The translations under genes were made by a program, and so were the position numbers. From Halorubrum sp. PV6 (GTDB taxonomy: Archaea > Halobacteriota > Halobacteria > Halobacteriales > Haloferacaceae): a stretch of DNA of 64,000 nt. The stretch covers positions 1,302,001 through 1,366,000 of the forward strand of contig NZ_CP030064.1 in NCBI RefSeq assembly GCF_003990725.2, given 5' to 3'. The notes beneath the pieces were generated by a model. The model searched no databases. It was not told where the DNA came from and worked only from the letters and a program-made list of their open reading frames with translations. Shown in pieces: positions 1-8,404 of the stretch; within the stretch, counting starts at the first letter, position 1, and every line of letters starts with the position of its first letter.

Positions 1-455
1 GAGCCGTTTATCACCCACTCGTCGCCGTCCTTCTCCGCGCGGGTCGCCACGCTCGTCACGTCAGATCCGGCCTGCGGCTCCGAGATGGCCGACCCCATCA
101 CGGCGTCGCCCGCGGTGACCTCCGGGAGGACGCGCTCTTTCTGTGCTTCCGTGCCGAACTCCATCAGCGCCTCGGCGCCGAACCCGGCGCTTGAAACGCA
201 GAGGCCGATTCCGGGGTCGGCGGCGAACAGCTCCTCGGTGAGGATGGCGTTTTCGAGCGAGGAGTAGCCGACGCCGCCGTACTCGACCGGGACGTGGGGC
301 GCGAGCAGCCCCATCTCGGCCGCTTTGTCCATCACCTCGTGCGGGTACGACTCCTCAACGTCGTGATCGGTCGCGACCGGCCGGATCTCCTCGTCGGCGA
401 ACTTCCGTACCTCCTCGCGGAGCTGTCGTTGTTCGTCTGTTAACTGGAACTCCAT
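1..455 (-). CDS. Acyl-CoA dehydrogenase, N-terminal part (cut by window edge)
   Basis: Reads leftward from an ATG at 455 and leaves the window after about 151 codons, so only the N-terminal helical domain and the beginning of the FAD-binding middle domain are present. The opening MEFQLTDEQRQLREEVRKF, the segment ILTEELFAADPGIG and the block MGSAISEPQAGSD are landmarks of the acyl-CoA dehydrogenase family, flavoenzymes that oxidise acyl-CoA thioesters to enoyl-CoA in fatty-acid or branched amino-acid breakdown. The EPQAGSD stretch normally lies at the flavin and substrate site. Chain-length preference cannot be read from this fragment. The next gene upstream on this strand ends 131 bases away, so this is probably a separate transcript. 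Confidence 0.9.
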   Translation of the reverse strand, partial: MEFQLTDEQRQLREEVRKFADEEIRPVATDHDVEESYPHEVMDKAAEMGLLAPHVPVEYGGVGYSSLENAILTEELFAADPGIGLCVSSAGFGAEALMEFGTEAQKERVLPEVTAGDAVMGSAISEPQAGSDVTSVATRAEKDGDEWVING

Positions 456-585
456 GCCGAGACCATCACGATAGTATGTGATAATTGTTAGCGAACGGCC
501 GACAATCCGCGCGAAGTTGTTCGAGGCCCGTACTGGGTATACTTGGTAAAAAGGGGATGACCGAAATCCGCGCGTGACCGCCGCC

Positions 586-1725
586 TCAGCGGTTCTCGAC
601 GAACGTCGCGATCCGGTCGGTCGCCTCCTTCAACTCGCGCATCGAGGTCGCGTACGACACGCGGAGGTGCCCCTCGGCGCCCGCGCCGAAGACGGAGCCG
701 GGGACGACCGCGACACCTTGGGCCTCCAGCAGTTCCTCGGCGAACGCCTCGTCGTCGCCGCCGCAGTCGGGGAAGGCGTAGAAGGCGCCGCCGGGCTCGA
801 AGGTGTCGAGTCCCATCTCGTTGAACCGGGAGACGACCAGCCGGCGGCGGCGGTTGTACTCGTCGACCATCTCAGCCACCTCGTCGTCGCACCGGTCGAG
901 CGCCTCGATGGCGGCGTACTGGGGAGTCGTCGGCGCCGACAGCATGGTGTACTGGTGGATCCGGTTCATCGCGTCGATGGCATCGGTCGGCCCCAACGCG
1001 TAGCCGAGCCGGAGCCCCGTCATCGCGTACGCCTTCGAGAAGCCGTTGACGACGACGGTCCGCTCGCGCATCTCCGGTTGGTTCGCGATCGACGCGTGGT
1101 CGGTTCCGTAGGTGAGCGCGGCGTATATCTCGTCGGCGATCACCCGGAGGTCGTTCTCGCGACAGAACGCGGCCACCTCGGCGAGCTCCTCGTCCGTCAT
1201 CGTCGCGCCGGTCGGGTTGTTCGGGTAACAGAGGACGAGTAAGTCCGCGTCAGCGGCGCCCGCCGCTTCCAGCGACGACCGGGTGAGCGCGAAGTCGTCG
1301 GCCGCGCGGGTGGGGACCGTCAGCCGCTCGCCGCCGGCCAGTTCGATCCCCGGCCCGTAGGAGATGTAGGTCGGCTCGTGGACCGCCACCGTGTCGCCGG
1401 GGTCGACCAGCGCGCGGAAGGCCAGATCGACCGCCTCGCTCGCGCCGGTCGTGACGAGTATCTCCGAGGCGGGGTCGTACGACTGGTCGTAGCGCTGGTG
1501 GTGGTCCGCGATCCGCTCTCGGAGCGCGGCCATCCCGCGGTTCGAGGTGTAGGAGGTCTTCCCGCGTTCGAGCGAGTCGATCGCGGCGGTGCGGGCGGCC
1601 CAGGGCGCGGAGAAGTCCGGCTCGCCGACGCCCAGCGAGATCACGTCGTCGCGCGCCTCGGCGAGCTCGAAGAACTTCCGTATCCCCGACTCCGGGAGGT
1701 CGCGAGCGCGCTCGGACAGCCTCAT
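586..1725 (-). CDS. PLP-dependent class I/II aminotransferase
   Basis: A 379-residue fold-type I aminotransferase of full family length. Visible landmarks are YPNNPTG (about 167-173), the pyridine-contacting Asp198 and Tyr201 in VIADEIYA, and the Schiff-base Lys231 in NGFSKAYAMTGLRLGY. The family moves amino groups between an amino acid and a 2-oxo acid; archaeal members of this group are usually called aspartate or aromatic aminotransferases, and the substrate here is not certain. Its ATG overlaps the stop of the upstream Lrp-type gene by four bases (ATGA), so the two are translated as a pair and the regulator probably controls this enzyme or its pathway. Confidence 0.93.
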   Translation of the reverse strand: MRLSERARDLPESGIRKFFELAEARDDVISLGVGEPDFSAPWAARTAAIDSLERGKTSYTSNRGMAALRERIADHHQRYDQSYDPASEILVTTGASEAVDLAFRALVDPGDTVAVHEPTYISYGPGIELAGGERLTVPTRAADDFALTRSSLEAAGAADADLLVLCYPNNPTGATMTDEELAEVAAFCRENDLRVIADEIYAALTYGTDHASIANQPEMRERTVVVNGFSKAYAMTGLRLGYALGPTDAIDAMNRIHQYTMLSAPTTPQYAAIEALDRCDDEVAEMVDEYNRRRRLVVSRFNEMGLDTFEPGGAFYAFPDCGGDDEAFAEELLEAQGVAVVPGSVFGAGAEGHLRVSYATSMRELKEATDRIATFVENR

Positions 1726-2210
1726 GGCGACACGGAGAGGCGGTCGTCGTCGTCGCCGTCCTCGAACCGGATCCCGCCGTCCTTGTAGGTCTCCATGATG
1801 TAGTGGGTCACCGTCTGAGTGACCTCCGGCATCGGCGCGACCTGCTCGGAGATGAACCGCGAGACGTCTTGCATCGTCTCGCCGAGGACCTCCACGGCGA
1901 AGTCGTAGTCGCCGGACACCAGGTGGAGCGCGTCGACCGCGGGGAACTTCGAAATCTGGTCGGCGACCTGCTCGTAGCCGGTCTCGCGGTCGAGTTCGAC
2001 GTTGATCTCGACGAGCGCGCGGATCTTCCCCTCGTCGACGCGGTCCCAGTCGACGACCGCCTGGTAGCCGTGAACTACGTTGTCAGCCTCCAGCGAGTCG
2101 ATCGCGTCGGCTACCGCTGCCGCATCGAGGCCCGTCTGGGCCGCGATGTCGTCGATGTCTTCGCGGGCGTTCCGCGCCAACACGTCGAGTACCTCGCGCT
2201 CGGCATCCAT
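1722..2210 (-). CDS. Lrp/AsnC family transcriptional regulator
   Basis: A 162-residue regulator with an N-terminal winged-helix segment (MDAEREVLDVLARNAREDIDD, then IAAQTGLDAAAVADAIDSLE, residues about 1-60) and a C-terminal RAM-type ligand/oligomer domain (about 65-145, with HLVSGDYDFAVEVLG). Lrp-type proteins sense amino acids and either activate or repress amino-acid genes. The four-base overlap with the aminotransferase start makes this a two-gene operon. The last 20 residues form an acidic extension typical of halophile proteins. The effector is unknown. Confidence 0.92.
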   Translation of the reverse strand: MDAEREVLDVLARNAREDIDDIAAQTGLDAAAVADAIDSLEADNVVHGYQAVVDWDRVDEGKIRALVEINVELDRETGYEQVADQISKFPAVDALHLVSGDYDFAVEVLGETMQDVSRFISEQVAPMPEVTQTVTHYIMETYKDGGIRFEDGDDDDRLSVSP

Positions 2211-2353
2211 ACCTACAGATTACGCGGGGACGGTTTATGAGTAGCGACGCCTGCAAGACGATCGAGCGTCGCGAGGGGCGGGGCGTCGCTCGCGCCGACG
2301 CACGCCCTTCCGTCACCCGCACCGCTTTCCGCGTGGCGCGCCATCGGCCGACC

Positions 2354-3220
2354 ATGGCTTCAGACGCGAGCGGCCGGAGCGACACGTTCGACATCGGCGG
2401 CGAACTGACGGTCACCCGCCTCGGATTCGGGGCGATGCGAGTCACCGGCGAGTCGATCATCGGCCGCCCCGACGACGAGGCGGCGGCCAAGCGGGTCCTC
2501 GAACGAGCCGTCGACCTCGGCGTCGACTTCGTCGACACCGCCGACTCCTACGGTCCCGGCGTCTCGGAACGGCTCGTCGGCGAGGCGCTCTCCGACCCGG
2601 ACGACGTGGTCGTCGCCTCGAAGGCCGGCCTGCTCCGCAACCGCGACGGCGACTGGCTCCCCCACGGCGACCCGGACTTCCTGCGAAATCAGGTCCTCTG
2701 TAGCCTCGACCGGCTCGGCACGGAGACGATCGACCTGTACCAGTTCCATCGCCCGGACCCCGACACCGACTTCGCGGAGTCGGTCCACGCGTTCGCCGAG
2801 ATGAAAGACGCGGGCCAGATCGCACACGTCGGCCTCTCGAACGTCACCGTCGAGCAACTGGAGACGGCCGCGGACATCGTCGACGTCGCGACCGTGCAGA
2901 ACCGGTACGACGTGGGGAACCGGGACGAGGAGGACGTGTTGCGCGCCTGTGAGGACCGCGACGTGGGGTTCATCCCGTGGGGACCGCTGTACGCGGTCGA
3001 CGAGGAGGAGCCGGCCGCGGTTCTCGAAGAGGTCGCCGCCCGGCGCGACGCCACGCCCCAGCAGGTCGCGCTCGCGTGGCTGCTCGATCACTCCGACGTG
3101 ACGCTCCCGATTCCGGGAACGTCGAGCGTCGATCACCTCGAATCGAACGTCGCGGCCGCGACGCTCGAACTGACCGACGAAGACGTGTCGGCGCTGGACG
3201 CGATCGACCCGCGGCCCTGA
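2354..3220 (+). CDS. Aldo/keto reductase
   Basis: A 288-residue NAD(P)H-dependent oxidoreductase of the aldo/keto reductase superfamily, a TIM barrel. The catalytic tetrad is visible when counted from the chosen start: Asp61 and Tyr66 in DTADSYG, Lys90 in VVASKAG, His132 in YQFHRPD. The C-terminal cofactor segment PIPGTSSVDHLESN is also typical. An upstream in-frame start exists at 2237, but the extra 39 residues are basic and low in acidic residues and do not look like halophilic protein; the ATG at 2354 begins an acidic, family-like N-terminus. The physiological carbonyl substrate cannot be assigned. It stands alone between divergent and convergent neighbours. Confidence 0.92.
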   Translation: MASDASGRSDTFDIGGELTVTRLGFGAMRVTGESIIGRPDDEAAAKRVLERAVDLGVDFVDTADSYGPGVSERLVGEALSDPDDVVVASKAGLLRNRDGDWLPHGDPDFLRNQVLCSLDRLGTETIDLYQFHRPDPDTDFAESVHAFAEMKDAGQIAHVGLSNVTVEQLETAADIVDVATVQNRYDVGNRDEEDVLRACEDRDVGFIPWGPLYAVDEEEPAAVLEEVAARRDATPQQVALAWLLDHSDVTLPIPGTSSVDHLESNVAAATLELTDEDVSALDAIDPRP

Positions 3221-3251
3221 GCGCGGTCGAAAAGCCGGCGGCCGGCGGGCG

Positions 3252-4604
3252 TTACTCGTCGAACGGGTTCGTCAGTTCGACCGTCTCCTCGCGGTCGGGG
3301 CCGACGCCGACGGCGTAGACGGGCGTGTCGATCTCCTCGGCGACGAACTCCAGGTACTCGCGGGCCGCCTCGGGGAGCGCGTCGTATCCGGTCTCGGCCA
3401 CCGCGGCCGAGTCGAACGGCTCCCACGTGTCGAGCGTCTCGTACACGGGCTCGCAGCGCTCCCAGCGGTCGGTCGTGGTGGGGACCGTGTCGATCGTCTC
3501 GCCATCGAGCTCGTAGGCGGTACACACTTTCAGTTCGTCGAGGCCGGCGAGCACGTCGACGTGGTTGACGGCGACGCCGGTGAAGCCGGAGACGCGCGCG
3601 GCGTGGCGCAGCATGGGGAGGTCGAGCCAGCCGATCCGGCGCGGGCGCCCCGTGACCGTCCCGAACTCGCCGCCCTTCTCGCGGATGTGGTCTGCGAGCG
3701 CCTCCTCCTCGGCGTCGCCGTCCAACTCGGTCGGAAGCGGTCCCTCGCCGACGCGCGAGAGGTACGCCTTCACGATGCCGACGACCTCGCCGTCGCCGAC
3801 CGTCGTGACGCCGAGCCCGGAGCCGACGGCGGCGGCGCCCGCAGTCGGGTTCGACGAGGTGACGAACGGGTAGTTCCCGTGGTCGACGTCGATGTGGGTG
3901 CCCTGTGCCCCCTCGAAGAGAATCTCGTCTCCCGCCTCGTGACGTTGGTAGAGATAATCAGAGCAGTTGACGGTCATCCCCTCGTCGGCGAGGCGTTCGC
4001 CGATGGCGGCGTACTCCTCGTGGAGCGCGTCGACGTCGAACGCCTCCGCGCGGTCGTCGTCCCCGAGATCGAGCCCGTACACGTCCTCGACGAGCGCGCG
4101 CTTTTGCGGGACCGCGTACTCGAGCTTGTCGCGGAGCACGTCGGGGTCGAGCAGGTCGGCGATCCGGATGCCGCGGCGGCCCGCCTTGTCCTCGTAGGTG
4201 GGGCCGATGCCGCGGCCGGTCGTGCCGACCTCGTCACCGGCGTCGTCGTCCGACTTGACCTCCTCTTCGATGCCGTCGAGCGCGCGGTGGTACGGCAGGA
4301 TGACGTGCGCCCGGCGGGCGACCCGCACGTCGGGGTCGAGCCCGCGCTCGCGCAGGTCGTCGATTTCGGTGAACAGCGTGCGCGGGTTGACGACGCAACC
4401 GTTTCCGAGGACCCCGGTCGTGCCTCTGACCGCGCCGCTCGGCACGAGCGACAGCTTGTACTCGACGCCGCTCTCGACGACGGTGTGGCCGGCGTTGTCG
4501 CCGCCCTGATAACGGACTACGACGTCCGCGTCCCCTCCCCACCGGTCGACGAGCGCTCCTTTGCCCTCGTCTCCCAGCTGGGAGCCGACGATGGTGAGTG
4601 TCAT
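3252..4604 (-). CDS. purA: Adenylosuccinate synthase
   Basis: Catalyses the GTP-dependent joining of IMP and aspartate to adenylosuccinate, the first committed step from IMP to AMP. The phosphate loop GSQLGDEGKG (residues 7-16) carries the catalytic Asp, followed by the NAGHTV His motif (GGDNAGHTVV), the TGRGIGPTYEDKAGRRG active-site loop and VTGRPRRIGWLDLPML. The start is set at 4604 because the ORF can be extended 21 codons upstream but the P-loop normally begins about ten residues from the N-terminus. Length, 450 residues, is slightly above the usual 430. It is convergent with the aldo/keto reductase and appears to be monocistronic. Confidence 0.97.
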   Translation of the reverse strand: MTLTIVGSQLGDEGKGALVDRWGGDADVVVRYQGGDNAGHTVVESGVEYKLSLVPSGAVRGTTGVLGNGCVVNPRTLFTEIDDLRERGLDPDVRVARRAHVILPYHRALDGIEEEVKSDDDAGDEVGTTGRGIGPTYEDKAGRRGIRIADLLDPDVLRDKLEYAVPQKRALVEDVYGLDLGDDDRAEAFDVDALHEEYAAIGERLADEGMTVNCSDYLYQRHEAGDEILFEGAQGTHIDVDHGNYPFVTSSNPTAGAAAVGSGLGVTTVGDGEVVGIVKAYLSRVGEGPLPTELDGDAEEEALADHIREKGGEFGTVTGRPRRIGWLDLPMLRHAARVSGFTGVAVNHVDVLAGLDELKVCTAYELDGETIDTVPTTTDRWERCEPVYETLDTWEPFDSAAVAETGYDALPEAAREYLEFVAEEIDTPVYAVGVGPDREETVELTNPFDE

Positions 4605-4839
4605 ACGACCCGGTGGTTCCTGGCGGGAGGTAAAACCGATTACGGTCCGGCCTCGTGGAGTCGGCACGAACGTGCATCAACGCGGCAGGGTTTGCGCGGT
4701 TCGATCGCTGTTCGTGGTGGTTTCGCGCCGTGTTCGGCGCCGTTCGGGCGCGCCAGTCGAACCGCGTGATCGAATACGTTAACTACTGCCACGTGAAAAG
4801 TTCGGATCGAGCGACCCGGTGGCACTCGCCGACAGCAAC

Positions 4840-4847
4840 TTTTAAAC
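4840..4847 (+). promoter_or_regulatory. TATA box for the winged-helix gene
   Basis: The sequence TTTTAAAC lies 27-34 bases before the ATG at 4874. That spacing fits an archaeal box A for a leaderless or nearly leaderless transcript. The 269-base gap between purA and this gene holds nothing else I recognise. Confidence 0.6.
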
Positions 4848-4873
4848 GGGGGCATGACGAGTTAACATGTGCC

Positions 4874-5179
4874 ATGATAGATCGACTAGAGAAGGAGGTA
4901 GACATGCTGGAACGTCACCTCCAAGTCCTGCGGATGGTCATCGAAAACGAGCCGATCGGCATCGTGAAGATGTCGAACGAGACGGGATACCCCCATCACA
5001 AGGTTCGCTACTCCCTGCGCGTGCTCGAAGAAGAGAACCTGATCGAGCCGTCCAGTCAGGGCGCAATCACGACCGAGCGCACGCACGAGTTCGTCGACGA
5101 GCTCGACGAGAAACTCGACGAGACCGTCGACAAGCTCGGTTCCATGCGGATCGACGACGCCGCGGAACTCGAGAACTGA
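4874..5179 (+). CDS. Small winged-helix regulator with acidic tail
   Basis: A 101-residue protein. Residues 1-60 form a winged-helix DNA-binding domain: a dimer-type helix (MIDRLEKEVDMLERHLQVL), then IVKMSNETGYPHHKVRYSLRVLEEENLIEP as recognition helix region and wing. The last 35 residues are an acidic amphipathic helix (FVDELDEKLDETVDKLG). It looks like a conserved haloarchaeal regulator of unknown target. Start ATG 4874 is supported by the TATA box at 4840-4847; another ATG at 4867 is in a different frame. It is followed by 246 non-coding bases before the convergent next gene. Confidence 0.8.
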   Translation: MIDRLEKEVDMLERHLQVLRMVIENEPIGIVKMSNETGYPHHKVRYSLRVLEEENLIEPSSQGAITTERTHEFVDELDEKLDETVDKLGSMRIDDAAELEN

Positions 5180-5425
5180 ACCGGCGTGAGTTTGCGCGAC
5201 GAACAGGCTGTGATTTCCCCGCGGTTCGCCCGACTCTGACGAGGATACCCACAGGTGTGGCGGGTTCCTGTTTTGCGTGACGAGTGAGCCGCCGGCTTCG
5301 AGCGTCTCTGTCGGCGGTCGACGAGTGACGGTACGGCAGGGTCTCACAAACCGAACGGTCCGACGAACGGCCGAGCGCGCCTTCCCGACGTGTCCCTCCC
5401 GGCGCCGACGACACCTCAGGTCCGA

Positions 5426-7717
5426 CTACAGGTCGGGGACGGTCATGTGGAAGCCGCCGTCGCGGGCCTCCACGAGACAGAGGTGGAAGCCGCGCTTGCG
5501 CGAGAGTTTCACGAAACTCGCCCGCTTCGACCGGCTGAACAGTCCGCCGCCGACCGCGTCGCTCGCGGTCTCTAACGCGCCCGGCTCGAAGAAGCTCTCC
5601 GTCACCGCGAACGTCGCCGCGAACGGGTCGTTCGACTCGGCGATGTCGCGACCGTTGCCCACGAGCGACTCCAGCGTCCCCTCGGGGGTCGGGTCGCGGC
5701 TGTCGTTGAGGTCGGCGACGAACAGCGGGTTGCCCATGCGGTCGCGCAACACCAGGTCGAACGAGCGCTGCTCGCGGGTCTCCTCGCCGTTCTCCCTGAG
5801 CGCGATCGACACGGAGCCGCCGATCTCCGCGCGGTCGACCTCGGGTATCGCGTCGTAGAGGGCCTTGAGGACGCCCTCGTTGCCGGTGCCGCTCACCTCG
5901 AAGGGCAGTTCCTCGACGAGCCAGCGGGTGAAGCCGTACTCGATGGTCTCCGTCAGGAACTCCTCGTACGGGCGCCCCTCGACCACCAGCCCGTCCGTCT
6001 CGAAGCTCGTGTGGTGTTCGATGCGGAGGTTCTCGCGGAGTTCGTCGCGACCGACGGCGCCGTCGTGGGCGTCTTCGAGCGTCGCGCCGCCCTTCGACTC
6101 GTACCTAACGAAGAGGTTGGTCCCGCTGCGCGCCTCCGCCGCGGAGATGCTCCGGTCGCTCTCCGGGAGCCGGTCGCGCGCGCTCGACAGCTCCGACTGC
6201 AGTTGGTCGCGCTCCTCGCGGAGCGTCGACAGCTCCGACTGCAACCGATCGACCTCGGTCGCGAGCTCGTCGCGGCTGGCGGCGAGCTCGTCGCGCTCCG
6301 CCTTCAGCGACTCTCGCTTCTGCTCTGCGGCGTTGAGTTCTGCTTGGAGCCGTTCGACGCGCTCGTTCTCGCGTGCCGTCTGCCCCGCGCCTGCGGACCG
6401 CTGTGAGACGGCCGAGCGGTTCTCGCGGCTCCGCTCGGTCGACCGCGGCTCCGGCGACGGCGACTCGGCCGCGGCTGCGGCGTCGGGGTCGTCGCTCCGG
6501 CCGCGCGACCCGGAGCGACGCGACTCCGTCGACCCGGCCGACGACCGCGACTCGGACGCCGAGTCGGCCTCGCTGCGACGCCGTTGGCCCGGCGGGTCGC
6601 TCGCCTCGGACGGGTCGAGCGCGGGAATCGACTTCTGCTCGCGCCACTGCTCTTCTTCGGAGAACACGTCGTCGCTCGGTCGGTCGCGGTCGGCGTCGGA
6701 CTCGTCACGACCGCTCGCGGACGCGGCCGCGCTCGACCGCTCCGCGCCAGACGATCGCGATGCGTTCCGTTCGTCCCGGTCGTCCCGTTCGTCCGTGGCG
6801 GTCGCGGCTCGCGACTCCGACTGCTCCGGTTCTGTCGGCGTCTCGGCTGCGGCTTCGGCGCCGGTCGGGTCGTCTCGTCGCCCGTTCGCCGACCGGTCGT
6901 CGCGGCGCCGGTCGGTCGCGGGTTCGTCATCGCGGCGTCGATCGGTCGCGGGCTCCTCGGCTCGCCCCTCGTCCGTCTCGGCGTCCCCGCCCTCGTCGCG
7001 GGCACCGAAGTCGTCCGAGTCGCCGCTCGGGCCGGCGGCAGGGCCGTCTGCCGGCGAGTCGGGTTCCGCCGGGTCGGGCTCTACCGGGTCGGGTTCCACC
7101 GGATCGTCCGCGGAAGCGTCCTCCGGCGTGTCCTCGGTGTCGGACTCATCCGCGGAGGCGACTCCGCCGGCTGCGCCGGCGTCCGGAATCTCTCGCACGT
7201 CCAGATCGACTTCGTAGACGGTGTAAATTCCGACCTCGTCGTCGGCGAGCGCGAAGGCGTCGTCGTCGGTTTCGAGGCGCCGCGAGTTCCCCACGTACGC
7301 CGCCGCCATCGACTCGCCGGCGGTGTACGTGACGTAGTAGTCGCCCGAGAGCACGTTCTCCGAGAGTTCGATGTAGCCCGTGAACCCGCCCTGCGAGAGC
7401 TTTCGGTCGGCCTCCGAGAGCGGCGTGTCGTTCGTGTAGTACTGCGCTCGCGGCTCGCCGCCGCGCTCCTGCATGGCGAACAAGACCGGGAGCACGTCGG
7501 CCGGCGCCTGATAAATCGTCCCCGAGGCGTCTGCGAACGCGTCGAGGTCGGCGCCGGCGGTGCCGACGACGCGGCCCTCGAACACGAACAGCCACCCCGT
7601 GCCGTTCGTCACCGCGCCGGAGAATCCCCGGTCGGCGAGGCGCCGGAGCTCGGAGAACCCGTCCGAGAACTCCTGGGCGTCCCACCCGGTTATCTCCGCT
7701 CTTCGCTGTGCGTCCAT
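5426..7717 (-). CDS. Large acidic haloarchaeal protein with central coiled coil, function unknown
   Basis: A 763-residue protein with three clear zones. Residues 1-175 form a folded domain (GFSGAVTNGTGWLFVFEG, then GYIELSENVLSGDYYVTY). Residues about 176-430 are a low-complexity linker very rich in Asp, Glu, Ser, Arg, Pro and Ala, including repeated VEPDP/AEPDSP units. Residues about 435-520 are heptad-like (RVERLQAELNAAEQKRESL onward), a long coiled coil. Residues about 535-763 are a second folded domain (TNLFVRYESKGGATL, SFDLVLRDRMGNPLFVADLND). I do not recognise a characterised family. No signal peptide or membrane span is evident, so a cytoplasmic scaffold or sensor that oligomerises through the coiled coil is the most that can be inferred. 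Confidence 0.85.
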   Translation of the reverse strand: MDAQRRAEITGWDAQEFSDGFSELRRLADRGFSGAVTNGTGWLFVFEGRVVGTAGADLDAFADASGTIYQAPADVLPVLFAMQERGGEPRAQYYTNDTPLSEADRKLSQGGFTGYIELSENVLSGDYYVTYTAGESMAAAYVGNSRRLETDDDAFALADDEVGIYTVYEVDLDVREIPDAGAAGGVASADESDTEDTPEDASADDPVEPDPVEPDPAEPDSPADGPAAGPSGDSDDFGARDEGGDAETDEGRAEEPATDRRRDDEPATDRRRDDRSANGRRDDPTGAEAAAETPTEPEQSESRAATATDERDDRDERNASRSSGAERSSAAASASGRDESDADRDRPSDDVFSEEEQWREQKSIPALDPSEASDPPGQRRRSEADSASESRSSAGSTESRRSGSRGRSDDPDAAAAAESPSPEPRSTERSRENRSAVSQRSAGAGQTARENERVERLQAELNAAEQKRESLKAERDELAASRDELATEVDRLQSELSTLREERDQLQSELSSARDRLPESDRSISAAEARSGTNLFVRYESKGGATLEDAHDGAVGRDELRENLRIEHHTSFETDGLVVEGRPYEEFLTETIEYGFTRWLVEELPFEVSGTGNEGVLKALYDAIPEVDRAEIGGSVSIALRENGEETREQRSFDLVLRDRMGNPLFVADLNDSRDPTPEGTLESLVGNGRDIAESNDPFAATFAVTESFFEPGALETASDAVGGGLFSRSKRASFVKLSRKRGFHLCLVEARDGGFHMTVPDL

Positions 7718-7783
7718 TTGGGTTTACGTCGCCTGCAGCGACCCAAATACCTTCCGGAGCGTGAGACGACTGTCAGACAGCCG

Positions 7784-8257
7784 TTACGCCCCGCCGACCG
7801 CCGCGATCGCTTCCCGGCCGAGATCGACCACGTCCGGCTGGAGGTCGCTCGCCGCGAGCTCCGCCCGCGTGTACCACTCCCAGTCGTCCGGGTCGGCCTC
7901 GTCGGCGCCGCTCGGGGCGATCGCTCGCGACTCGACCTGCGCGTAGTAGAGGTGGTCGATGTGCTGGTGGCCGACCGAGCCGTCCTCGTGGACGTTGATG
8001 TCGTGGAGCATGAGGTGTGCCGGCTCCGGGATACCCCGCGTGTTCGGCCCCGTTATCGGCGACTCGGTCGCGACGAGCTCGGCCTCCAACCCCGTCTCCT
8101 CGCGAACCTCCCGGAGCGCGGCCTCGTGGGGCAGTTCGTCCCGGTCGACGTGGCCGCCCGGCGGGAGCCGGATTCCCAGCCGTTCGTGAGCGTGCAGCGC
8201 GGTCGCGCCCTCGTTGACGACGTACGTGGTCGCCGTGAAGTGGCGAGTGGTCTCCAT
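7784..8257 (-). CDS. Nudix hydrolase
   Basis: A 157-residue Nudix protein. The Nudix box is complete: GGHVDRDELPHEAALREV followed by REETGLEAEL matches G-x5-E-x7-R-E-U-x-E-E-x-G-U, the Mg2+-binding loop that hydrolyses nucleoside diphosphates linked to another group. The second half (HLMLHDINVHEDGSVGHQHID, then YYAQVESRAI) supplies the rest of the alpha/beta/alpha fold. Substrate is not deducible; family members clean oxidised nucleotides, NADH or sugar nucleotides. The ATG at 8257 is preferred to a GTG two codons upstream. Confidence 0.92.
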   Translation of the reverse strand: METTRHFTATTYVVNEGATALHAHERLGIRLPPGGHVDRDELPHEAALREVREETGLEAELVATESPITGPNTRGIPEPAHLMLHDINVHEDGSVGHQHIDHLYYAQVESRAIAPSGADEADPDDWEWYTRAELAASDLQPDVVDLGREAIAAVGGA

Positions 8258-8404
8258 ATCCACGGCAGGGCCCGCGCGGGCTTGGGCGTTCTGGGAGCCG
8301 ACGGCTGGCCGGGTGGCGACGGGCGGAAGGGTAACAGAGAAGACGGAGAGAAAACGGCGAGCGACGACGACGGCCGAGACCGCGCCGCGAGGGGAGAGCC
8401 CGAT

